From: Erinaceus europaeus
Taxonomy: Eukaryota > Chordata > Mammalia > Eulipotyphla > Erinaceidae
NCBI RefSeq assembly: GCF_950295315.1
Contig: NC_080170.1
Span: 98,083,971-98,147,970 of the forward strand
Length of the DNA: 64,000 nucleotides
Direction of reading: 5' to 3'
Part shown: positions 11,141 through 21,886 of the stretch, piece after piece
Layout of the letters: the number at the start of each line of letters is the position of its first letter
How positions within the stretch are numbered: position 1 is the stretch's first letter
Program-made: the position numbers and the translations under genes
Notes under the pieces: generated by a model
Database searches by the model: none
Seen by the model: the letters and a program-made list of their open reading frames with translations, nothing else
What the model was told of the DNA's origin: nothing

Positions 11141-11404
11141 TTTAGGGAGTTTACAGGAAATGTATGCATACTTATAATGGGGAGGGATAGGCACATGCAG
11201 TTGAAGAACATGCAACAATTGTATACTTCAGGTAAGAAAATGTTGGAGAAATTATTTTCAGGTGCATGGTTTTTTACTATGGCAATGAAAAGAAAAGCAA
11301 TGAAAAGCCTGGATGGATTCTATTGATTAGACTCCACTGCCTAATTCTATCCAGTCACAGGTTTGGGGGCTTTATCAGTATTGTGGTATTTTAAAAATAT
11401 TTTG

Positions 11405-11522
11405 CTTCTATATTTATGAGATAGACACAGCATCACTCTGACATAAGCGATGCAAAGGATCAAACTGGGAACTTCATCCTGCTGGTTCGGTACTTTATCC
11501 ACTGTGCCACTTCCTGGGCCAA
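11405..11522 (-). mobile_element. Old SINE fragment
   Basis: On the minus strand a tRNA-like head (GGCACAGTGGATAAAGTACC) and a B-box region (TTTGATCCTTTGC) can be seen. Strongly diverged. Confidence 0.45.
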
Positions 11523-12305
11523 AGTACAGTAGTATTTATAAAGTTTTGTCTTGGTTCAGTGAAAGCCAGAAGAATTTATCTATGCAATTCCTCCCAAGGA
11601 CGCTTATTAGACCCTCTAAACCAGAAGCCCCAAACTAGTTGAACTTTGCTTTTCAAAATCACAGAGTTCATCTCAGGTTTGTTGGAAAAAAAAAAAAAAA
11701 GGGTGCAAGTTGCAAAAAGTTTAATTATTTAGTTATAAGATGATATTTAGTTTCTGGTCAGTCTGAGTTTTGTACATTCTTCAAATGTGGGATTTGGTCC
11801 TTAGCAGAAACATTTGGCAGTAGCCAACTCATTTTGCTTCAGAAAGATTTTTTTTCTTTTAGGAAGCTCTGAAACAGTAGCTGGGCAAATGAGTTATCTT
11901 ACAATCACAGTGGGTAGATCGTAAGGCTTATTTAATAGTAGGTGTTAAACAGTGCCAGTCTACAGAATGGAGCTCCGACAACAATTGACAAGTAAAATTT
12001 CTCTCTTCCCACAGAGAGTTTTGCTTGTTTGGTTATGCGTTTATTTTTACCCCGTTTCAATGTACTTTCCTCAGAGGTTCCTTGGTTCTAGTCTAGTTCT
12101 CTGCAATCTCTCAATACCAGGTGTCTGGGAGAATAATTTATTGCCTTATCAAGTGGCTGAATGGAGGGGGAGGGCGAGAAGTGTACTATGCAGTATTGTG
12201 TTGAAAATATATTTGTGATTACTACAAAGTTTATTAGTGACTAAATAAATAAGTAAATGGAACTCAGTTGCTGGGTGGTGGGTTAGAACACTGAATTTTT
12301 TTTTT
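11523..12305. other. Low-copy AT-rich stretch, no gene seen
   Basis: No recognised element. Short open frames (for example 11952-12218 +) have no recognisable domain or convincing splice context. Confidence 0.5.
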
Positions 12306-12558
12306 TGTAACCCTTATGGACATCTTTTTTTTTTTTTTAAACCAGGGAAGCCAAAATATTAAATAGAATAACAAGAGTCTTTCCAACAAATGGTGTTGGG
12401 AAAATTGGGCTGAAAAATGCAGAAGAAGGAAACTGAACCAATGTATTTTACCACAAATAAAACTAAACTCTAAATGGATCAAGATCTTAGATGTTAAACC
12501 AGAAACTATCAAATACTTAGAAGCAAATAATGACAGAAGTCTTTTCCAAATAAGTTTT

Positions 12559-12631
12559 TTTTTGTTTGTTTTCTTATATTTTTATTTCTTGACATTTTTA
12601 AGAAGTGTTTATACAAGTTATCTGCAGTTTC
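12559..12631 (-). other. Probable L1 3' transduction
   Basis: In L1 sense this segment follows the normal L1 end and an A run. It holds a polyadenylation signal (AATAAA within GAAATAAAAAT) and ends in a second A-rich run directly at the TSD. No other L1 here carries it at the 3' end. It therefore looks like flanking DNA copied from the source locus after readthrough. Confidence 0.75.
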
Positions 12632-12996
12632 TTTTTTTAAAAAATTTTTTATTTAAGAAAGGATTAATGAACAAAAACATAAGGTAGGAGGGGTACAACT
12701 CCACACAATTCCCACCACCCAATCCCCATAACCCACCCCCTTCCCTGATAGCTTTCCCATTCTCTAGCCCTCTGGGAGCATGGACCCAGGGTCATTGAGG
12801 GTTGCAGAAGGTAGAAGGTCTGGCTTCTGTAATTGCTTTCCCGCTGAACATGGGCGTTGACTGGTCGGTCCATACTCCCAGTCTGCCTCTCTCTTTCCCT
12901 AGTAAGGTGTGTCTCTGGGGAAGCTGAGCTCCAGGACACATTGGTGGGGTCTTCAATCCAGGGAAGCCTAGCCAGCATCCTGGTGGCAGCTGGAAC

Positions 12997-13101
12997 CTGG
13001 TGATTGAAAAGAGAGTTAACATATGAAGCCAAACAATTTGTTGAGCAATCATGGATCCCAAGCTTGGAATAGTGGAGAGGAAGTGTTAGGGAGGTACTCA
13101 C
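12997..13101 (-). other. Candidate intron in L1-C 3'UTR (unspliced)
   Basis: In L1 sense the segment starts GTGAGTACC and ends TTTTCAATCACCAG, a strong donor and a pyrimidine-rich acceptor. L1-D lacks exactly this segment (junction 61551/61552). In L1-B the matching donor is damaged (GTACCC at 51243). Confidence 0.7.
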
Positions 13102-13985
13102 TGCAAACTCTAGTGTACTTCTGCTTTCAGGTATATATTTTGCAGTAGTTTATGGATACGTGTGAACATAAGCTCTCTCTCTCACAGAAACTGGTGTATA
13201 TCTAGGTTATGGGACTTTGTTAGAAAGTGAACTACCTGAGATGAAATTAGAGTGTACTATAAAAGGAAAGGTCTCACCGGAGTAATGAAGCTGAAGGGTT
13301 GTCATTCCACATGTGAAGTCTCTGGATACAGTCTGAGGTGAAGCATGTTGAGGTGGCAGTCGTTGCTTTAGTTAGGTTGTGATCGGTGGATGCAATATTA
13401 TTTGGTTTGGATTAGGAGACGCATACAGGAAAGTGGGCCCTATCCAAGGGTTCCAGGACTGGGGGAAGTAGGGGCTCTATAGTGAAGATGTGAGGTTCCT
13501 GCTGTCTTAGGGTTCAAAAAGACAATCGATAGTTAATATTATCATCACATTATTTGTTAATTGGGTTAACTTTGAAAAGTCCCTTTGTTATGGTTTGCTG
13601 TACAGTATCCAGTATCTTGTATATAGCTGTGCTATTGGATGCTTCTGATGTACTTGGTCTAGGCTTTTGAGAGAGTCCGCATATCAAATACATAGCCTAT
13701 ATATTAAAAAGATTCAGTTTGTCTTTTGAGAAACTTTGAGACATACAATTGATTTCCCCCTCTCATATTAATTAACTACTGATTTATATGTCTACATTTT
13801 GCTAGGAGTGTACATAAACACCATTCCCACCACCAAAGGACTGTGACCCATCCCTCCCGCCCACTCCCACGCCCCACTGGCCCAGGAAGCTTCATGTCTA
13901 CCCCTCACCACTGGGTTTTTACTTTGGTGCCCTACTTACAATTTGATCAGGTCCTGCTTTTAGTTTCCCTTTCAGATCTTCTTAG

Positions 13986-14520
13986 TCAGCTTCTGTTGAT
14001 GAGTGGGACCATCCCATACTCATCTTTATCTTTCTGACTTAGTTCACTTAACATAATTCCTTCTAGCTCTGTCCAAGATGGGTCAGAGAAGGTGGGTTCA
14101 TTGTTTTTGATAGCTGCATAGTATTCCATTATGTATATATACCACAGCTTTCTCAGCCACTCGTCTGTTGTTGGGCACCTGGGTTGCTTCCAGGTTTTAG
14201 CTATTATGAATTGTGCTGCTATGAACATAGGAGTACACACCTCTTTTTGGTTGGGTGTTATGGAGTCCTTGGGGTATAACCCCAGGAGAGGAATTACTGG
14301 ATCATATGGAAGGTCCATGTCTAGCCTTCTGAGACTTTTCCAGACTGCTCTCCACAGAGGCTATACCAATTTACATTCCCACCAGCAATGTAAAAGGGTT
14401 CCTCTGTCCCCACATCCTCTCCAGCATTTGTTGCTGCTGTCCTTTTTGGTGTATGCCATTCTAACAGGAGTGAGGTGGTATCTTAGTGTTGTCTTAATTT
14501 GCATTTCTCTGACAATCAGT
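13986..14520 (-). pseudogene. L1-C ORF2 C-terminal remnant
   Basis: The last part of ORF2 reads in two overlapping frames (14585-14361 and 14318-13986). It includes the Cys-rich [18 protein letters not shown] and ends PLINRS with the normal stop. The endonuclease and RT domains are absent because of the deletion at 14520/14521. Confidence 0.88.
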
Positions 14521-15021
14521 TTTCTTGTATTATTTCCTCTAGAATGTCTGCTTCCCCTTCCTCTCTTTTTCCTCTGGCAGGCCAATTATACAAATGTTAC
14601 TTCTTTTGAGATCATCCCATATGTCTCTGTTGTTGTTTTCAGTGTCTCTCAATCTCTTTTTAAGCTCTTTCACCTCTTTCTTCGTTTTCCCTAACTCATC
14701 CTCTGTCTGACTAATTCTGTTTTCTGCTTCTGTTAGTCTGCTTTCCCTTGCCTCAGCTTCTTTCTTCATTACAGCTATTTCAGCTTTCAGTTCTCTAATT
14801 GCCTCAAGATAATCAGTATTTTCCTTGGGGGTCTCAACTGTTGTTTCCCTAATACTGCCATTCCTTTCCTCCAATGTTGTTTTCATTTCTGTGATTAATA
14901 AGTTTATTATTGCTTGCATACTTTTCTTATCTATGGTTACTTCTGACTGATTTGTAGTTTCTTCTGGGCTGTTGTCTTCATTCATTGGGGTAGCAGTTTT
15001 ATTTGTTTTTAATCTACCCAT
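14521..15021 (-). pseudogene. L1-C ORF1 N-terminal part
   Basis: Starts MGRLKTNKTA at 15021 and keeps the whole coiled-coil region (residues about 45-130). A one-base loss in the GLPEE(K)ER stretch shifts the frame, ending at 14539. The RRM end and C-terminal domain are lost to the internal deletion. Confidence 0.9.
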
Positions 15022-15832
15022 TTTTTTATTTATGTGTTTCTCTCTCTTTTTTTTATGCTTTGTTGTTCCTCAGTTGTTGTGTCTTGAGTACAAGTAACAC
15101 TGTACTAAATACCTTTATGACAATTGCACTCACCAACCTCCCGAATTACAGTAGCAACTGAAGTAAGTATTGAAGTAGTTTAATCATTACTAGTTAGCCA
15201 AACAATTTCTCCAGTCCGTGAAAAAATAGTAACCAAATCCCAGTGAAGAAAGAGAAAGGAAAGAGAGGATAGCAAGATTAGACAGTTATGCAAATCTACT
15301 ATCCATTGTATATTCTAGGGGTAACAAGAGGGGAAAGGGAACTAGAGCAGAGATACACACATAGAGAGTCCACTCTGAGTCAGATTTCTTCCCCAAAGTA
15401 ATACACAAATTCAGAAAGGCAAAGAAGAAAAAAGAAGTGTATGACAAGATTAAAAAAAAAAAAAGAGAGAGAGAGATAAGAGAGAGAAACGGGAGAAGAT
15501 AAGAAAAAGAATTGTAATTAAAGAGCAGTGCAAGTAACTTCCCAAATGTGTATCAGTGAATTCAAAAAAAAAAACACCCTGTTTGGTGGTATGGGGTATC
15601 CTGCTAGGAGCTGGTCCCAGGGACTGCTTATGGGGGGGGGGGGAAGGATGTATGCTTGTAAATTAAAAGGAAGAAAAAAGAATTTTTTTCCCTACTCTAA
15701 TTCTTAACCCAAATTAAGTTATAGTCACCTCCTTGGTGTCTAAGGACACCTTATTGGCTGGCCTGCTAAAGGCAGAAAATCCTATTGTTTCCAGGGGAGT
15801 GTGTTCGGAGCTCAGTGGCTAGCAGCTTCTCC

Positions 15833-15844
15833 GTCCGCCATCTT
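15833..15844 (-). promoter_or_regulatory. YY1-like motif, second 5' start of L1-C
   Basis: The minus strand reads AAGATGGCGGAC, closest to the YY1 core among the copies here. Confidence 0.6.
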
Positions 15845-15858
15845 CCGGGAAACCCCTC

Positions 15859-16152
15859 CCTCCAGACTTTTTTAAAGGATTTCTTGAAAATGAAAACTAG
15901 CTCCAAGTCCTTTGATCCAATGAGAGCTATACTCAAGAAGTCTTTGGATCCGCCCTCAGGGTTGCGGTGGTCCCTGGAGACTCCCAAGAGAAAGCCCCCG
16001 AACTAAAGTGCTCTCTCCGGGTCCTCTGCCGGCCGCCCAGCAGCGCTCTGCAACAGGCGGAGGAGCCACCTTCCCGGGCGGAGGACAATGCCGGGCGCAC
16101 TCGCCTTGCCCGGCGCCGCCTGGGAAGTCTGGAGCCCTGCTAGTCCGTGTCA
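15859..16152 (-). other. Non-L1 CpG-rich segment inside L1-C 5' region
   Basis: This lies between two L1 5' starts, both of which have the AAGATGG motif. About 16 CpGs fall in the roughly 200 bp of 15955-16152, far above the AT-rich surroundings. It contains GCCGGCCGCCC and CCCGGCGCCGCC. The downstream part (15859-15955) is AT-richer. L1-A and L1-B have nothing like it. Short frames on both strands are open but resemble no family I recognise. It may be a captured host CpG-island promoter or first exon. Confidence 0.7.
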
Positions 16153-16291
16153 CCTTTACTCTAATTCTTAACCCAAATTAAATTATAATCACCTCTTTGG
16201 TGTCACCCCTTATTGACAGGCCTGCTAAAGGCAGAAAATCCTACCGTTTCTAGAAGATGTGATTAGAGAACACGCTGTTAGCAGTTTCTCA

Positions 16292-16303
16292 GTCTGCCAT
16301 CTT
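16292..16303 (-). promoter_or_regulatory. YY1-like motif, outer 5' start of L1-C
   Basis: The minus strand reads AAGATGGCAGAC, 12 bp inside the TSD-defined element end. Confidence 0.55.
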
Positions 16304-16854
16304 CCCCGCATTCCACCAAATAAGTTTTATAGGCATCTTCAATGACTCAAGTCCAGTTACAAAGAATAAAAAAAATAAAAATAAACCAACAAGATATACC
16401 AAATTGAAAAAATTCTGCATAGTGAAAGAAACTACCACCCAAATAAAAAATCTTTACATAATGGGAGATCTTTGCATGCATACATCAGACAAAAAGCTAA
16501 TAATCAAAATATATAAAGAACTCACCAAATTCAGCAACAGAAAAACAAATAATCCCATCCAAATGTGGAGAGAGGATATGAACAGAATATTGACCAAAGA
16601 AGAGTTCCAAAAGGCCAGTAAACATATGAAAATGCTCCAAAGTCATTATTGTCAGAGAAATGCAAATAAAGACAATAATAAGATATCACTTCACTACTAT
16701 GATGACTAATATACATTAGAAAGGACAGGAACAATGAATGCTTGAAAGATTGCAGGTAAAGGAACCTTACTGCACTGTTGGTGAGAATGCCAACTTCTGT
16801 GGAGAGCAGTCTGGAGGACTAAAAATGTACTTATGACCAGCCAATTCCTCTCTT

Positions 16855-17112
16855 TTTAATTTTTTTTATTTTCCCTTTTGTTGCCCTTGTTTAACATTGT
16901 TATGGTTACTGATGTCATTGTTGTTGAATAGGACAGAGAGAAATGGAGAGAGGAGGGGAAGAGAAAGACAGACACCTGCAGACCTGCTTCACCACTTGTG
17001 AAGAGACTCCCCTGCAGGTGGGGAGTCAGGGGCCTTGAACTGGGATCCTTATGCTGGTCCTTGTGCTTCATGCCACGTGCACTTAACCTGCTGCACTACC
17101 ACCCTACTCCCA
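16855..17112 (-). mobile_element. SINE-A in L1-F, 14-bp TSD
   Basis: TSD CCAATTCCTCTCTT lies at 16841-16854 and 17113-17126. On the minus strand the body and tail follow the SINE-A pattern (GTGAAGCAGGTCTGCAGGTG; AACAAGGGCAACAAAAGGG). Confidence 0.95.
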
Positions 17113-17668
17113 CCAATTCCTCTCTTAAAGCTTCATCCTAAGGAATCAAACACACCCATCGAAAAAGACCTGTATATACCTATGTTCAGGTAGAATAAAT
17201 TATGATTTGTAATAGTCAAAACCTGAAAGCAACCCAGGTGTCCACCAACAGATTTGTGGTTCAGTAAGATGTGGTATATTTACACAATGGATTACTACTC
17301 AGCTATTAAGAATGTTGAATTCACCTCTATCACCTGATATTAGATGGAGCTTGAAGAAATTATGTGAAGTGGGATAAACCAGAAAGAGAAGGATGAATAT
17401 GGGCTGATTACACTCATGGACAGAGTTTGAGAAATAAGAACAGAAATGGGAAACTTAAAGAAGAATTTGAACTGGGTTTGGTGGATTGCATCAAGATAAA
17501 GGACTCAGGGATGGGGGCTAGGCTTTCAGATCCTGATGCATGATGGCGGAGAAGGGCCTAAGCTGGGAATGAGAATGTTTTCAAGAAAATTGAGAATTTT
17601 TACATATACATAAAAAATTACTGTTAAGTCATCAATACCCTAATAAAAATGAAACTAAGTAAAAAAAG

Positions 17669-18795
17669 TATATTTAAGAAAGAATAATGAAGGCTCATAA
17701 ATATTGTTGAAAAATTATTAAAATGTAAGTGAGAATCATTCAATTTAAGCCCTGGATTCTGTTCAATGTAGTTTAGTCAGATGCTACATTAATATTTTTG
17801 GCTCTTCAAGGATAACTGTATTTATAATATAGTAATTTTACATAAACATCTCAGAAGTACAAAAGTGAATGTTATCAAACATCACTGAAGCTAATATAAT
17901 TTCACTAATAAATATTTAATAACTAATCTGTATATTATCAAAATGAATCCAAATTTCTGATCAGGATCATAAGTAAATAAAATTAAGGCTATTTTTATGC
18001 CTGTAGAATTTAAAATATGTGTGGTATTTACTAGGTTCATTGAGAACAGTTTTCAATGCACAGGATTTTCTAATTAGCCAAACTCTTAAACCACAGCAAG
18101 GTTGTTTTTCACAGTTGTTATATTCCTTTTTATTTTGTTGTTATTTCTTTCAGTCTCTTTGCATCTACCAACATATTTTTGCCTTTATTTTTCCCTCTGA
18201 AATACTGTTGATGATTTGTGGGAAGTACTGGAACCAAGGTTGAAAGCAAAATAAAACTAGTGTCTTGATGAGCTCGATGTTGATTTTGTTATTGACAAAC
18301 TCTGTGAAGTTTAATGAATTATTCTATCCTTGTATTTCTCTCTATTCATAAAGCTCATCTGAAAAAAGTGCTCAGATAAATATTGCAGTCGTTCTATATG
18401 TAGGTAAATCATATGAACTGACTATAAAATATTTGATGCTGGCTTAATTTTTCATCAGGTTGTCAAGCTACTAGTAGCTCTTTTCCCCTTTACATTTCAC
18501 TTAATTTTTTCTAAATTTAGAATGTTGCTCATCTTTGCCTGAGCATATGCAATCTAAAGATCTTTTCATTTTACGGCTTCACCATTATTGTCCTAGTTTA
18601 CTAATCCATTTTTACTATATTTTACCTTAACTTCATTAGTATACATATACATTCCTATTTAATTGTATTAGTGAATGTCATCATGGAACATAGACTCAAG
18701 TAGAAAAGACAATAATAATTAAAATCTATCATAAACATATTAAAGAAACAGATCAGCCTGATGCTTTTAGGTATGCATTCAATATAGACAAAGAA
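17669..18795. other. AT-rich low-copy stretch
   Basis: No recognised repeat. A strong acceptor-like TGTTATTTCTTTCAG ends near 18153, but no good donor follows it, so I do not call an exon. Confidence 0.45.
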
Positions 18796-18802
18796 AGTCC
18801 AG

Positions 18803-19028
18803 TTTTTTGTTTTAATTTTATATTTATAAAAAGGAAACATTGACAAAACCATAGGATAAGAGGGGTACAACTTCGCACAGTTCCCACCACCAGAACTCTG
18901 TATCCCATCCCCTCCCCTGATAGATTTCCTATTCTTTAACCTTTTGGGAGTATGGACCCAATTTCATTGTGGGATGGAGAAGGTTGAAGCTCTGGCTTCT
19001 TTAATTGCTTCCCCACTGAACACGGTTG
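18803..19028 (-). mobile_element. L1 3'UTR fragment
   Basis: Shares AAACATTGACAAAACCATAG, GGGGTACAACTTC and CTGGCTTCTTTAATTGCTTC with the other L1 3' ends here. 5'-truncated after about 225 bp. Confidence 0.85.
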
Positions 19029-19136
19029 TTTTTAAGATATCATCTTCTGCATTGCCAAGGACAAGATTCTTATAGTTTAAATCCACAAGGGATAGATATC
19101 TTCTAAATCAACACAAATTTTGGGAAGGTAGATAAC

Positions 19137-19500
19137 TGTCGGGTTGTGTTGGAGGGGAGAGAGAAGAGACCGGAGCAGAGCAGGAACACAAATGTTTATT
19201 CACACAGACACCCCAGAAATGGGCTACAGCAGGATGGTTTAGGCCACATGGAGCTAGCAAAATGGCTGCCTTCCACTATGCCTAACAGCCCTTCTCTGGG
19301 TTGCTGAAGAGAAGAAAAAAAAACCAAGAGAGAGAAAGGTGGAAGCAGGAGGGCTTTTATGGGAGAAATTCTGGAAGTGGCAAGTTGGGACGAGATTGGC
19401 TAGAAAAGGGGGTGGAGAGAAGTGAAATGCATGCTGGGAAGGTAGAAGCATCCTAGCAACTGTTGCAATGGTTTTAACTAAGCTAGAAATACCCTAAGGG
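19137..19500 (-). mobile_element. LTR-like element, family shared with 25759-26049
   Basis: On the minus strand there is a TATA-like CCCATAAAAGCCC, then CTCTTGG, a shared ATGTGGCCTAAACCA block, AATAAAC (near 19195) and an end in CCAACACAACCCGACA. That layout is typical of U3-R-U5. A 6-bp GATAAC flanks it at 19131-19136 and 19501-19506, but the 5' terminus is not TG, so the boundary is uncertain. No coding capacity. Confidence 0.6.
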
Positions 19501-19904
19501 GATAACGTGGTGGATATCTGTAAATAAAACTTTCATGGAAATATGTTATGTGGGCCCTGCCAATGTTCTACCACATCTGCACAATTTCCCAACAGATAAC
19601 TACATGAAAATGCACAAAATATTATATAATGTACTATTTTAGATAGGCAGCACATATTAAAAGATATTAGAGTTAAGTGGACTGTAATAACAGCAGATAA
19701 TTTATTTTTAAAAATCCTAAGTAGAAAATAATCACCTGATAACATAAGTTGTCTAGTAATTAAAGACTTGCAAATTAAAACAATGAAAAAATACATTAAA
19801 CCTATTAAATTAATGAGCATAATGCTTAGTGCTAAAGAGGCTGAGATAACTGCATGTTTATGCGCTAACAGGTAGCTTCAATAACTGATATGAAGCTTCT
19901 TTTT

Positions 19905-20311
19905 TTATGATTTAATATTTTGTATTATTATTATTTTTTAAATTTATTTATTGGGGAATTAATGTTTTACATTCAACAGTAAATACAATAGTTTGTACAT
20001 GCATAACATTTCCCAGTTTTCCATATAACAATACAACCCCCACTAGGTTCTCTGTCATCCTTTTTGGATCGGTATTCTCCCCACCCACCTACCCCTGACT
20101 CTTTTACTTTGGTGCAATACACCAATTTCAGTTCAGGTTCTACTTGTGATTTTTTTTTCTGATCTTGTTTTTCAACTTCTGCATGAGCGAGATCATCCCA
20201 TATTCATCCTTCTGTTTCTGACTTATTATACTTAACATGAATTTTTCAAGGTCCATCCAAGATTGGCTGAAAATGGTGAAGTCACAATTTTTTAATAGCT
20301 GAGTAAGATTC

Positions 20312-20368
<57 letters not shown>

Positions 20369-20395
20369 AACTTGCTCAGCCACTCATCTGTTGTA
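19905..20395 (-). mobile_element. L1 3' end, lineage with ATTAATTCCCCAATAAA terminus
   Basis: On the minus strand it holds the end of ORF2 (GGAATCTTACTCAGC, GATGAATATGGGATGATC) and a short 3'UTR ending GTTGAATGTAAAACATTAAT. A (TA)n expansion at 20317-20365 lies in the ORF2 part. Confidence 0.88.
20317..20365. repeat. (TA)n microsatellite
   Basis: About 24 TA repeats. Confidence 0.95.
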
Positions 20396-20724
20396 GTTAC
20401 TCTATAATCCTATAGGAAACAGCACTGACTGGAGATTAACGAGATTACATCTCTAATCCTGGTCCTAGAAATTGTTAGCTGAACTAGAGGAAATCCCTTA
20501 ATTAGTTTGAGTTTCAGTGTACTAGCAAAATAAATCATCTCACTTCTTAAACATTTTATCTTAGCTAAACTTTTCAATGAGGTCATCTAGTAGTATACAT
20601 TTAACTACCATAATTTCATAATTGCCCTTAAAATGTTCAAGTAAATCATTCAAAAACATACTCCTTTTTATTTATTCACTAACACAGATACATTCAGGAA
20701 AGGGTGTTTAATAAGTTATTTCTT

Positions 20725-21061
20725 TTTTTTTATGCCTCAAACTTTTAAAAAAATGTTTTATTATTTTTTAATTTATTTCTTTATTAGGGGTCAAACTTTT
20801 TGATGCATAGGCCATACCTCTGAGTATATGTTCCCTCATTCTTTTTTTTATTTTTATTTTTATTATTTATTTATTTTCTTTTTTTTTGATTGATTTTGTT
20901 TGTTTTATTCTTTTTTTAATTTTTTATTTAAGAAAGGATTAATTAACAAAACCATAGGGTAGGAGGGGTACAACTCCACACAATTCCCACCGCCCAATCT
21001 CCATATCCCACCCCCTCCCCAGATAGTTTTCCCATTCTCTATCCCTCTGGGGGATAAGTTA
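20725..21061 (-). mobile_element. L1-I: short L1 3' end with probable 3' transduction, 17-bp TSD
   Basis: TSD TTAATAAGTTATTTCTT lies at 20708-20724 and 21062-21078. In L1 sense, about 130 bp of young L1 3'UTR (21050-20922) is followed by an A-rich run and then about 180 bp of non-L1 DNA. That segment has CCCTAATAAAG and ends in a second A run at the TSD. A few extra bases (ATAAGTTA) lie at the truncated 5' junction. Confidence 0.75.
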
Positions 21062-21419
21062 TTAATAAGTTATTTCTTGTTACCAAATTTTGCAGTCAAA
21101 GATTATCTGAACCCCAGTTTAATGTATATATCCTACTACTAATTTTGCTTTACAATGAACATTTATAATAATTTTAAGCTCTTTTGGTGGTGGGAATGGC
21201 ATTTATGAGATAAAGGAAAAAAGAATTTTAAGCTCTTAATACTAAAAAAAAAAAAAAAAAGCTCCTGATTACCCTGGAGTCTTATCAGTTGACAAATGGT
21301 AACTACAAATTTTTGCAAAGTGTGTCTGCCATCTTATTCCTTTTCCTCCTTCTCCTTCTTCTCCTCTTTCCCTTTCCCTCTTTCTCCTTCTCTTCCTTCT
21401 TTTTTAAAACAAGTTTGTC

Positions 21420-21886
21420 CACCTTTTAGGGATGAAATTTAAGTTCTTTTCAGCATATATGTTACTGTACCTTGCCCACCACCAAAGTGCCAATCTCTTG
21501 CTAGTGCAGACTATAGGCATTTCTTACTTCCCTCTCCCATTGGTAACCTCAGGTCTGCAGCCATAGAGTAAGGGTTTACTCCTGTTTGACAATGGTATTC
21601 CATTTTTATCTTTAGTGAGATCACCCATTATTTGTCCTTCTCTTTTTGCCTTATTTTACTTAATATGACCCCCTTCTAGTCTGCTAGTTCCATCCAAGCT
21701 ATAGTGAAAGACAACATTTCATCTCTCTTCACATATCTATATGGCTGTGAAGCTATTTTGTTGTGCATATATCATTACTTTCCTAATTCATTCCTCTGTC
21801 GTTGAGCACTTGAGTTGTTTCAAGTTATTGCTAATGAAATAAGTATTGTAACAAACATAGTGTTGAAATTACCACTTTTGATGAAT
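21420..21886 (-). mobile_element. Ancient L1 ORF2 3' fragment
   Basis: On the minus strand, with many changes, it matches the L1 stretch before the 3'UTR (compare GTTGTTTCAAGTTATTGCTA with the GGTTGCTTCCAGGTTTTAGC block at 14183). Confidence 0.6.

Larger units (their letters stand above)
12559..16315 (-). mobile_element. L1-C: young L1 with internal deletion, 13-bp TSD
   Basis: TSD CCAAATAAGTTTT lies at 12546-12558 and 16316-16328. On the minus strand the order is: a first 5'UTR start (16315-16153), about 290 bp of non-L1 DNA (16152-15859), a second 5'UTR start (15858) with the rest of the 5'UTR, ORF1 N-terminal part (15021-14521), a jump into the ORF2 C terminus (14520-13986), 3'UTR (13985-12648), a poly(A) run, about 73 bp of non-L1 sequence, and a final poly(A) at the TSD. 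The deletion and the two extra segments make it a mosaic. Confidence 0.93.
12310..17668 (+). mobile_element. L1-F: old 5'-truncated L1, split by L1-C and a SINE
   Basis: ORF2 C-terminal sequence begins near CCTTATGGACATC (12311) and runs to 12558. It resumes at 16316 (CCAAATAAGTTTTATAGGC) and goes on through GTCAGAGAAATGCAAATAAA (about 16651), a 16855-17112 SINE, and CAACCCAGGTGTCC, to a 3' end near 17668. Many substitutions make it older than L1-A, B and C. All frames are broken. Confidence 0.9.

Noticed and set aside
14519..14522. Splicing as the cause of the L1-C ORF1-ORF2 joint
   Set aside because: No placement of the joint gives GT-AG or AT-AC ends; a 3-bp overlap fits a deletion or template jump better.
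15766..16153. Overlapping open frames on both strands in the CpG-rich segment
   Set aside because: GC-rich DNA is stop-poor. The frames run into L1 sequence and show no recognisable domain.
18019..18243. Possible exon after a strong acceptor near 18153
   Set aside because: No usable donor follows and the frame has no recognisable content.
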